Shown piece by piece: positions 1-7,128 of a stretch of 43,966 bases of DNA (its first letter is position 1; each line of letters starts with the position of its first letter). The translations under genes and the position numbers were made by a program. The notes under the pieces are model-generated. The model had not been told where the DNA came from. It made no database searches and saw only the letters and a program-made list of their open reading frames with translations. Source of the stretch: Pricia sp. (GTDB lineage: Bacteria > Bacteroidota > Bacteroidia > Flavobacteriales > Flavobacteriaceae); the NCBI GenBank assembly GCA_024635875.1, contig JAGXIC010000112.1, forward strand, positions 1 to 43,966. Direction: 5' to 3'.

Positions 1-150
1 GCAAAAATCGTTCCCGCTATCAAATTTTCTTTGGAAGAAGCGCTGGAATATATCCAAAAGGATGAATATGTCGAGGTGACGCCGAAACATCTACGACTTC
101 GCAAGATTTACTTGACCGAGGTGGACAGGAAGCGGAATAAGATTGCCTAA
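1..150 (+). CDS. typA: TypA/BipA translational GTPase, C-terminal end (partial)
   Basis: Frame 1 is open from the first base to a TAA at 148-150 and encodes the last 49 residues of a protein. The stretch FSLEEALEYIQKDEYVEVTP followed by LRLRKIYL and a basic tail matches the conserved C-terminus of TypA/BipA, a ribosome-associated GTPase of the EF-G family involved in ribosome assembly and stress or cold adaptation. The GTPase domain lies outside the window, so only the C-terminal domain end is seen. The gene converges with the minus-strand glucokinase that ends at 201. The assignment rests on recognising this tail and is fairly firm. Confidence 0.85.
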   Translation, partial: AKIVPAIKFSLEEALEYIQKDEYVEVTPKHLRLRKIYLTEVDRKRNKIA

Positions 151-200
151 ATTTATGACTGACCTGCAAGTTGAAACCCAAAACTCTGCAGGTCGCATTT

Positions 201-950
201 TCAGTGCTCGGGAAGCGTATGGACAGCCGCAGCCGCGGCACCTATAATTCCGGCATGATTTTGAAGTTCGGCGGGTATTACCGGCGTATCGATTTTAATG
301 TATTTTTTGAATTCGTCAAAGTCCTTTGAAGTGCCTCCCCCTAGAAGAATAAGGTCAGGTGCTATAATCAGGTCCACATATTTCAGGAATTTATTGAACC
401 GCTTGCCCCATTTCTTATAGGACAATTCTTCACGCTCCTTGGCGGAAGCTGCTGCCCACAATTCTATTTTTTTGTATTTTTTATAGGGGATTTGTCCCAA
501 TTCGAAATTGGGAATCAATTTTCCGTTATAGAAAGCCCCGCTACCCAACCCGGTACCAATGGTAATCATAACGACCAAACCCTCAACTCCTTTTCCGACA
601 CCGTATTCCATGGAGGCATAACCGGCGATGTCGGCATCGTTGACGACTGTGAAATCGAGTCCCGTTTTTTGTTCAAACAGTTCTTCTATATTGACGCCCA
701 ACCAGCTCTCGTCGAGATTTCCGGAGGATTTACAGACTCCTTTTTTAATAACGGTCGGAAATCCGCAACCTACCTTGCCCTTGTAGTTAAAGTGTTTGAC
801 GATTTCGGCAATGACTTCCGCCATATCTTCGGGTTTCCGTGATTCGGGCGTCGGAATACGAAATCGATCCGAAATCATCTCACCGGTTTTGATGTTTACC
901 ATACCGCCTTTCATGCCGGATCCGCCGACGTCAATACCAAGAACTTCCAT
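201..950 (-). CDS. ppgK: Polyphosphate glucokinase (ROK family)
   Basis: This 249-residue protein has the ROK/actin-fold phosphate motif GIDVGGSGMKG at residues 5-15, a second phosphate motif IGTGLGSGAF near residue 130, the catalytic-region sequence VNDADIAG near residue 102, and the LGGGTSK adenosine motif near residue 202. The length and the motif order fit the strictly polyphosphate or ATP-dependent glucokinases that convert glucose to glucose 6-phosphate, rather than ROK repressors, because no N-terminal HTH is present. It also contains NFELGQ, where family members carry the NxELG substrate-binding motif. It is transcribed alone, convergent with typA. The ATG at 950 directly precedes the first strand of the fold. 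It is presumably cytosolic. Confidence 0.88.
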   Translation of the reverse strand: MEVLGIDVGGSGMKGGMVNIKTGEMISDRFRIPTPESRKPEDMAEVIAEIVKHFNYKGKVGCGFPTVIKKGVCKSSGNLDESWLGVNIEELFEQKTGLDFTVVNDADIAGYASMEYGVGKGVEGLVVMITIGTGLGSGAFYNGKLIPNFELGQIPYKKYKKIELWAAASAKEREELSYKKWGKRFNKFLKYVDLIIAPDLILLGGGTSKDFDEFKKYIKIDTPVIPAELQNHAGIIGAAAAAVHTLPEH

Positions 951-1118
951 TTATCTGTATTAAAATATTAAGACGGAAATTTACGAAAACTTTTTATGGT
1001 TGTGGGGAATTTGACTCGCAAACCACCTAACGTATACTCAAACATACCATTAGCGTATACCAACATCTAACACTCTTATCAAATGCCTTTGTAGAAGGTG
1101 TACGTGAGCTAGTTTGCC

Positions 1119-1170
1119 GAATCCCTCCGTCAGCATAGCTGCCACTTCCCTTTGAAATAAAGGGAGGAGC
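1119..1170. repeat. REP-like palindromic intergenic element
   Basis: The 236-bp gap between the glucokinase and sulfatase genes holds two adjacent small palindromes. One is CAGC-ATA-GCTG at 1131-1141. The other pairs TCCCTTT with AAAGGGA around a GAAAT loop at 1147-1165. The arrangement looks like a dispersed intergenic repeat. It lies just downstream of the sulfatase stop, so it could also act as a weak transcription barrier, but there is no T-tract. Copies elsewhere in the genome cannot be checked here. Confidence 0.4.
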
Positions 1171-1186
1171 TTTTGATTGTCTCGTT

Positions 1187-2677
1187 TTATTTATCCTTTT
1201 TACCGGAATATAAGCCCGTATCCCCATTCTCCAAAACCGGCATCAACTTCTCTACAATTTCCGGCCGGTCACCCGCAATATTCCTATCCTCCGTATCATC
1301 CCGGGAATGGTCATAAAGTTCGACAACAGGTTTATCTTCCCTAAAATATTTCGTCAATCGGTACTCGGGCGTACGAAGCGTGATACCCTGTTTGAAATAC
1401 CCGTAGGCCTTTCCTTGACCTTTTAAATCGTTCGAGATCATTAGGGGCACCAAACTTTCACCATCGATTTTATGGTTCAAGGGAATATCGGACAGCTCTA
1501 AAAGAGTAGGGTAGACGTCCACACTTTCGACGATGGCGTCTACTTTTTTATTCCGATGTTTGGCGAAGGGCGTTTTGATGATCAAGGTACTTTTCAGGGC
1601 ATTTTCGAAAAGGGTATGTTTGCCCCACACCCGTTGATCCCCTAGATGCCAGCCGTGATCGCCCCAGATGATGATGATGGTGTTTTCATCCAATTCCAAT
1701 CTTTGTAGTTCTTGCAATAATTTCCCGATCTGGGCGTCGATATAGCTAATGGAAGCCAGGTATCCATGGCGTAATTTTTTGGCGTAGGCGTCGGAAACCG
1801 ATGCTTCCAAACCGGCTCTTTCGTCACCAAGTTTGTATGAATTGAATTCCCCGCCCTCGTGAAGGCTAGCCAAATTGATGTTTTCTGGGATTCTTGGATG
1901 GTCGGAAAGCGGAATTTCTTCCCGATTATACAGGTCCCAGTATTTTTTGGGTGCGTTAAAGGGCAGATGGGGCTTAAAGAAGCCGACGCCCATGAAAAAA
2001 GGTTTTTCCTTGTTCTGAAGTTCTTTTAATTTGGATACAGCGAGGTTGGCAGTCAATCCATCTGGATAACCATCATCTTCGACCTCCCCGGCTTCATAGG
2101 GCTTGACCTGTTTTTTAAGGCTTTGCCGGTTCTCACCGTCGGCATAACCGAAGAAAGCGTTCCAACCGGTCTCCCATTTTCCGGCATCGAAAAGCAGTTC
2201 GCTCCAACTATGCGGCAATTCCTTTTTTATGGATACCGGTTCTTCATATCCGTAGACATAGCCATCCGCGGAATGGCTTATTTTTCCGATGCCTACCGTA
2301 TGGTATCCTGCTTGTTTGAATCGGTGGATGAAAGTTTCTGGAATGGAATCCTCAGCCTTTCCCGAAAGTTCTTCCACAATAGCATTATTTGATAAATGGA
2401 TGGGTTTGGAAGGAAGGTATCCGGTTAGAAGCGCATGCCTTGAAGCCCCACAGGTAGGCACTTGAACATAGTGATGCGTAAAAAGGATGCCCTCTTCCGC
2501 CAAAGCGTCCATATTCGGGGATTTGGCGATGCTGCCGTAAGCACCCAATTCGTTTCGGAGGTCGTCAACGGCAATAAAAAGGACGTTGGGGCGGACGTTC
2601 TTTTTTGATGGTGGATTTTCTTCCTTGCATCCCAACACTATCAAAAACAACACTATAAAGCGAAAAGGTTTTAGCAT
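1187..2677 (-). CDS. Sulfatase lipoprotein, iduronate-2-sulfatase-like
   Basis: The protein is about 496 residues from the ATG at 2677. This start is preferred over the longer frame to 2749 because it opens a lipoprotein signal (MLKPFRFIVLFLIVLGC, lipobox VLGC). The formylglycine-type sulfatase signature CGASR begins at about Cys76, followed by HALLTGYLPS. Metal-site motifs include VDDLRNELGAYG near the N-terminus and IWGDHGWHLGDQ in the C-terminal half. The Cys is expected to be converted to formylglycine by an anaerobic- or FGE-type maturase not seen here. Type-I sulfatases of this subgroup remove sulfate esters from sulfated glycans, which are common in marine algae and animals. The gene is alone on its strand with no polysaccharide locus next to it, so the substrate is unknown. 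Confidence 0.87.
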   Translation of the reverse strand: MLKPFRFIVLFLIVLGCKEENPPSKKNVRPNVLFIAVDDLRNELGAYGSIAKSPNMDALAEEGILFTHHYVQVPTCGASRHALLTGYLPSKPIHLSNNAIVEELSGKAEDSIPETFIHRFKQAGYHTVGIGKISHSADGYVYGYEEPVSIKKELPHSWSELLFDAGKWETGWNAFFGYADGENRQSLKKQVKPYEAGEVEDDGYPDGLTANLAVSKLKELQNKEKPFFMGVGFFKPHLPFNAPKKYWDLYNREEIPLSDHPRIPENINLASLHEGGEFNSYKLGDERAGLEASVSDAYAKKLRHGYLASISYIDAQIGKLLQELQRLELDENTIIIIWGDHGWHLGDQRVWGKHTLFENALKSTLIIKTPFAKHRNKKVDAIVESVDVYPTLLELSDIPLNHKIDGESLVPLMISNDLKGQGKAYGYFKQGITLRTPEYRLTKYFREDKPVVELYDHSRDDTEDRNIAGDRPEIVEKLMPVLENGDTGLYSGKKDK

Positions 2678-2777
2678 ATTCCCTATTTTTTTCTCTGTGT
2701 ATCGCTGTAATTCTTTGGCAATTCTTACTATTTTTGGTCTCAGCTTCATGGAATTTGGAATTTGGTGCTTGGATTTT

Positions 2778-3665
2778 CTACTCCAATTGTCCTTTTTCCT
2801 TTAAAAAATCAAAAATCAGCATATCGACTTCCGAGACCATGTGCCTATCCTTATAATTGAGCCGTACCATTTCCGCGATTTCGGACTCCGGTTGAAGTTC
2901 GCCTTTGTAGGATGCCGTGTAGCAGGTCATCCGAACTAAAACTCCGGGTTTATGGCCATCTGCCTGTGCCTCGAAAATACCTATAAAGAACAGGGATTTA
3001 ATTTCGATATCTACGCTCAGTTCCTCTTTGATTTCCCGAAATAGTGCCTTTGCATCACTTTCGCCAGGCTCTCGTTTACCACCGGGAATATAATACTTTT
3101 CCAGGCCCTCTGTGCGGGTCATCAGTATACGACCGTTCACGATATGAACCCATGCCAATTTGTCGATGATCTGATCGGAGGGTTCTATATAATAATCGAT
3201 GGAGTTCAACGAATGGTTGGGGTCGATAACGTCAAGAAGTTTATCGATCCAGTTGCCAAAATCGGTTAACGTGCCGAGTTTTTTGTTCCGCCCGAGGGCG
3301 CTGGAAATGGTCTCGTCACGGTTTCCAAAATTATAGCGTCCTTTTTTGACCCAAAGCGTGTTCAACAGGTGCTGCATCATCACGTTGCCTAATTGATCTA
3401 TCGAAATGGCAATTTTTAGCAGATATTCACCGATGCCCTTGATTCCTTTGGTAAGAAGGGCATAGAAAAATCCATAGAAAAATCCTAGTGGAGCCGTAAC
3501 TGCCAACAATGCTATGGATATCAAAAACAGCAATACCCCAATCAGCGGATTGACCTCTTTGTCGGCTTTGTAAACGCGGTTTTTGATAATCATAGGCTTA
3601 GGAAATAAGGGAATGTAAGCGGGATTTTCAAAGCTATGCAATAATAATTCAAAAAATAAGAGCAT
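2778..3665 (-). CDS. Membrane-anchored protein with C-terminal Nudix hydrolase domain
   Basis: The 295-residue frame has two parts. The first roughly 165 residues contain a long hydrophobic segment (IGVLLFLISIALLAVTAPLG), then an amphipathic region with a conserved-looking block GNRDETISSALGRNKKLG. The C-terminal part is a Nudix hydrolase: the box GGKREPGESDAKALFREIKE then EL fits GX5EX7REUXEEXGU, so the metal-binding glutamates are present. Nudix enzymes hydrolyse nucleoside diphosphates linked to another moiety; the substrate cannot be told. An alternative start at 3593 (MIIKNRVYKAD) would remove 24 mostly hydrophobic residues and is plausible. The Nudix domain is probably cytoplasmic and tethered to the inner membrane. 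The upstream sulfatase is about 100 bp downstream on the same strand. Confidence 0.8.
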   Translation of the reverse strand: MLLFFELLLHSFENPAYIPLFPKPMIIKNRVYKADKEVNPLIGVLLFLISIALLAVTAPLGFFYGFFYALLTKGIKGIGEYLLKIAISIDQLGNVMMQHLLNTLWVKKGRYNFGNRDETISSALGRNKKLGTLTDFGNWIDKLLDVIDPNHSLNSIDYYIEPSDQIIDKLAWVHIVNGRILMTRTEGLEKYYIPGGKREPGESDAKALFREIKEELSVDIEIKSLFFIGIFEAQADGHKPGVLVRMTCYTASYKGELQPESEIAEMVRLNYKDRHMVSEVDMLIFDFLKEKGQLE

Positions 3666-3681
3666 AAGTTGCCGTAAGGCC

Positions 3682-3991
3682 TAGCTTCAAATCCCTACGA
3701 ATGATGGCACCAACTTGGCAAGGGCAAATGAAGCCAATCCGCTAGGCACTTTTGACGAGGTTAACCTACCGACCTCCGAAGGGGAGTTCAAGGTTTGGAA
3801 CACATTGGACGCCTCTCATTCCTTTCCCAATGGAAAAACCTATGGTAGCACCGTTGAAACCCTTTTTAAAACCGGAGAACAAGACCAAGCTTCAAGGGGT
3901 GCTTACTTATTATGTGCTTGTGGGAAAATACAGCGCTAAAGATGTTATGAAAGGCACCAAAAGTCCGGCCCCGACAATGCCCCCATTTTGA
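3682..3991 (+). pseudogene. Decayed coding remnant, family not recognised
   Basis: Between two minus-strand genes a plus-strand frame reads as convincing protein (for example ANPLGTFDEVNLPTSEGEFK and WNTLDASHSFPNGKTYGSTV). It then shifts frame near 3900: frame 1 runs into unlikely sequence, while frame 2 continues sensibly as LTYYVLVGKYSAKDVMKGTK and stops at 3991. There is no good ATG at the front; the frame begins after a TAG at 3682-3684. This looks like the inner part of a gene broken at both ends with one frameshift. I do not recognise the family. The rest of the 3666-4054 gap shows nothing else. Confidence 0.5.
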
Positions 3992-4054
3992 GAAAATGGC
4001 GACGGTGGGTCGATTTTTTTCAAGATGAACCCTAAGGCTGTATAAATTTAGGTT

Positions 4055-5566
4055 TTAATCATCCGCTCCATCGCTTCGGGCTTCGGAAATGGCAATTTCA
4101 CCAACGGCAACTCCAGAATTTCTTCCCTCTAGGTTATCGAATTCGTAATGAATGCCGCCATAGACCCTAGAATCGCCCGCCTCTATAAATTGGCGTTCGA
4201 GTTCTTCCCTTTGATCGGGAAAGAGATAGCCCAAAACCGTTCCAGCCGTTGAAGAGAAAGACGAATGGCCTGAGGTATAGGAAGGAAAGTTGGGTATGCC
4301 CGTCGCCGTCTTGATATCGGGATCGATTTGTGAAGGTCTAGGAAAATAGTATTTGTATTTGGCGTACCAGCAGAGTATGCCACTGTCCATTACCGCACGG
4401 TTCATCAACGAAAACGTCCTCGCCGTTCGTACTTCGCTCCATTGCACCTTGACCAAGAGTTCTTCCGCGATCTCGTTCCAATGGCCAGGCGGGGTATACG
4501 TGCCGCCACCATCGGCCCAAAATTCGGATATACGCCATTGTTCCCGGGACCTGTTCTCCGAAATACTTTTTACATAGGCGATATCCTTCTTAAAAGCTTC
4601 CGTACCCACTTTGGGGGGCGGCGGTGGCAAGGCCGAAAATACGGCCGTTGAATCGAGCCAGGTCTTTACGGTTCCGTACATGGGCAAGATTGGGTAGACT
4701 TTTGGGCTTGCGATACTGATCCAGGCAACAGGAACGGTGGTCGGGTCTATCTTAAAAAAAGAATGATAGGTTTCTACCGGATCGGCGGCCTTGCTCATCC
4801 TGTCGGTGCTGGCGCGTTCCAAAATTTTGGAGGCTACGAAATCGCCCAATTGCCAACCGTCCGCAATATCACTTTCGGTACCCGCTCCGCCCCATCGGAC
4901 GGTATTGACTTGCTCTTGGGCCAACCCATTGAGAAATTCGGCCTCCAATGGAAATAACGTTTTTAGAATTTTTAGGGAAGTTCCTGCAATAACGGCTTGT
5001 TCAGAAGGGTAGGATGGTAATTCCGTGTTTGCAAATTGGACATCGATACCATTGTCCGTTAAACTGGGGGCTGGACGGTTGACAGAATACTTGAGCTTCC
5101 AAGTAGCGATAAGGGCATCGTGCTGTGCCACGCTCAGCATGGCATAGACTCTGGACGCAAACGGTGGGTTGGCGACCGGCTTTTTAGGGTTGGTCGCTGA
5201 CCCTGGTGCCGGGGCTACATTGTACTTGGCGACCAGTTCCCGCAAGATCTTGTTCCAGCGAAGTACCCCACCTGAGGCCCAATAGCGCACTTTCCTTTCT
5301 TGTTCGGGAGTCCTTTTTACAGTAATCGCGACCAATTCTTCCAATTCCGACCTGTACGTATCAGAATCTACATCGGCCGGTGCCGGGAGGGAAATTTCCG
5401 TCAGGTAATCCATCTTCATGACGTTTTGCCAATCGCCTGCATCGGCATCCAAAGAAACGGAATTTGGAACCGGAAGTTCGGCCATTTCCGGAATATCCTC
5501 TTCACAGGAAATAATGGACAAGGCAAGGCAACTGATTATAAGGACATACTTTAAATTGAATTTCAT
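4055..5566 (-). CDS. Vanadium-dependent haloperoxidase/PAP2-type phosphatase lipoprotein
   Basis: This is a 503-residue protein with a lipoprotein signal (MKFNLKYVLIISCLALSIISC). The three vanadate/phosphate-site motifs of the V-haloperoxidase/PAP2 superfamily are present in order in the C-terminal half: KYKYYFPRP (K-x6-RP), PSYTSGHSS with the catalytic His near residue 434, and SRVYGGIHYEFDN (SR-x5-H). Such enzymes use vanadate and H2O2 to oxidise halides, or act as acid phosphatases; sequence alone does not separate the two. It is likely tethered at the cell envelope. It follows the barrel-protein gene by 13 bp and is probably co-transcribed with it. A second, distantly related enzyme of the same superfamily lies at 10540. 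Confidence 0.85.
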   Translation of the reverse strand: MKFNLKYVLIISCLALSIISCEEDIPEMAELPVPNSVSLDADAGDWQNVMKMDYLTEISLPAPADVDSDTYRSELEELVAITVKRTPEQERKVRYWASGGVLRWNKILRELVAKYNVAPAPGSATNPKKPVANPPFASRVYAMLSVAQHDALIATWKLKYSVNRPAPSLTDNGIDVQFANTELPSYPSEQAVIAGTSLKILKTLFPLEAEFLNGLAQEQVNTVRWGGAGTESDIADGWQLGDFVASKILERASTDRMSKAADPVETYHSFFKIDPTTVPVAWISIASPKVYPILPMYGTVKTWLDSTAVFSALPPPPPKVGTEAFKKDIAYVKSISENRSREQWRISEFWADGGGTYTPPGHWNEIAEELLVKVQWSEVRTARTFSLMNRAVMDSGILCWYAKYKYYFPRPSQIDPDIKTATGIPNFPSYTSGHSSFSSTAGTVLGYLFPDQREELERQFIEAGDSRVYGGIHYEFDNLEGRNSGVAVGEIAISEARSDGADD

Positions 5567-5579
5567 CGAATACTGGTTT

Positions 5580-6479
5580 TTAAGGTTGTGTATTGGAAAC
5601 GGAAAAGTTATAAATCAACGAGGCCGTAATTCGGTCGGATTTTCCGATGTTCTTTCCCGAAAGGGTAAAACCGGTGGAAAGGGCCACGCCAAAGTTTTCC
5701 ATTTTTGGGATTGGGTGGTACAACGTGAACCCGATCCGGCTAAAGTCGATCTCGTTGCTGGGGAACGGTACCCCGGGACCAATATTGCTACCGTTGCGCG
5801 AATTCTGATGTTGGAACCAAGCATCTGCGTACAGCTTTTTATAGCTGCCGCCTGCCCTTACGATGTAGTCCCATGCGTCTGGAACACTTACCTCCAATTC
5901 CCGATCAATATCTACATTGCCCCGTTTGCTATATCCTAATTGACCGGCGACAAAAAGACCAAGCGCCGTTCGGTATTGGGCAATAAAACGCCCTTCCAAC
6001 TGGGTAGACTGGCTACCGATGGAAACCGGGGCATCGGCAATGTAATCGGATAACGGCGTAATTACCCCGATAGCACCGATCATCGAAAGCTTGCCCTTCT
6101 CGGAAAAATCCTTTTCGAAAAACCTTCCCTTTAGAAAAAGGCTGATATCCTGAAAGTCTTTTTGGTCTGACCAGAAACCTTGAGTGGCCTGTGTCTCGAT
6201 ATAGGGCAACGAAACGACAACATCCAAATAATCGGTAAGCCCGCCCGCAGCGAAGAAATTGACGGAATTGGTCTTTATGGTACCCAAATTTTCGTTTTGG
6301 GTTTTGTTCATACCCACAAAATAGGTGTCGTAGGATTCATGGCTATAACTCAGGGCCGTAACTAGTTGCCCCTTTCCACGCATAAAACCATCGAGAAGGC
6401 CTTGGGCATAGGAACTGCCTATAGCGAATGTGATGAACAATAAGGTAACTATGAAGTGGTTTTTTTTGATCGGTTCCAT
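5580..6479 (-). CDS. Outer-membrane beta-barrel protein next to the haloperoxidase
   Basis: The start is set at the ATG at 6479, which begins a clean signal peptide (MEPIKKNHFIVTLLFITFAI ending SYAQG); the upstream extension of the frame to 6635 has no signal character. The mature protein of about 275 residues is made of alternating strands with aromatic and glycine residues and ends with TASLIYNFSVSN, as expected of an outer-membrane barrel. It is reminiscent of the phenol-degradation MetA-like outer-membrane family, but the match is weak and no substrate can be assigned. It is the first gene of a two-gene unit with the haloperoxidase-like lipoprotein 13 bp downstream, so the two may work together at the outer membrane. 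Confidence 0.75.
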   Translation of the reverse strand: MEPIKKNHFIVTLLFITFAIGSSYAQGLLDGFMRGKGQLVTALSYSHESYDTYFVGMNKTQNENLGTIKTNSVNFFAAGGLTDYLDVVVSLPYIETQATQGFWSDQKDFQDISLFLKGRFFEKDFSEKGKLSMIGAIGVITPLSDYIADAPVSIGSQSTQLEGRFIAQYRTALGLFVAGQLGYSKRGNVDIDRELEVSVPDAWDYIVRAGGSYKKLYADAWFQHQNSRNGSNIGPGVPFPSNEIDFSRIGFTLYHPIPKMENFGVALSTGFTLSGKNIGKSDRITASLIYNFSVSNTQP

Positions 6480-6775
6480 ATAGACGTTTCGGTTTTCGTG
6501 TTCAATACTATTCATTATCCCGATGTAAAAGGCAATTATTACATGAATGGTGGAGATAGGTTGACGAAATGTGGTATTTGACGGATAAAAATGTTTTGGG
6601 TTTCTATAGCCGAATCGCATTGAGGTAGTTTGCATAATAGGTATTGATTAAGGCAATACTGGGAATTGTTTCCATGGGCATAACTACTACATGGCTCAGT
6701 TTTTGTGGCATTCAAATAACATCAAAATCCTGAAAATCCTCAACAAGAATTTTTGGGCTACCAACACCTAAGAAC

Positions 6776-7021
6776 ATGTTCGACAAATTGACCGACTACC
6801 TTAAACAAAAACCCCGTACCGTTTGTCTTTCGGAATTGGATCGTCTCTACAAGGATACTATTTCTTGCTTGACGACGGATATCCGAACAGCCTATTGCCA
6901 GAGGCTCATGGAGCGCACGAGGTATGATCTTGGGAACATGGGGGTCAACGAAAAGAGGGAACCGTTGGAACAACTCTTATTGGCCGCGGAACGGGAAATC
7001 TGCAATTTATCCACTCGCTAA
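6776..7021 (+). CDS. Small hypothetical protein, uncertain
   Basis: An 81-residue frame with an ATG start, alone in the 649-bp region between the divergent barrel gene (start 6479) and the histidine kinase (start 7129). Its composition is protein-like, charged and probably helical (LTDYLKQKP, MERTRYDLGN, EPLEQLLLAAEREI), with three cysteines and no signal peptide or membrane segment. No family is recognised, and there is no obvious ribosome-binding site. An antisense frame covers much of it but looks less plausible. It could be a regulator-sized protein or a chance frame. Nothing else coding is seen in 6480-6775 or 7022-7128. Confidence 0.4.
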   Translation: MFDKLTDYLKQKPRTVCLSELDRLYKDTISCLTTDIRTAYCQRLMERTRYDLGNMGVNEKREPLEQLLLAAEREICNLSTR

Positions 7022-7128
7022 ATCGAGCGACTATTTATGGACGTGGGGTACCACGGTCCGTGGCTTCCTTTTGCTTCCCATCTAAATAAAACATACTTTG
7101 GCAGTTCAAAATCCATTGCTCCCGCCCA

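Noticed and set aside
1039-1046. Minus-strand TATGTTTG as a promoter of the polyphosphate glucokinase gene
   Set aside because: The -7 match is exact, but the only TTG upstream is 14 bases away, outside the usual spacing, and the box is about 90 bases from the start codon.
1145-1167. Sulfatase terminator
   Set aside because: The hairpin is good, but there is no T-tract on the minus strand; a dispersed repeat fits better.
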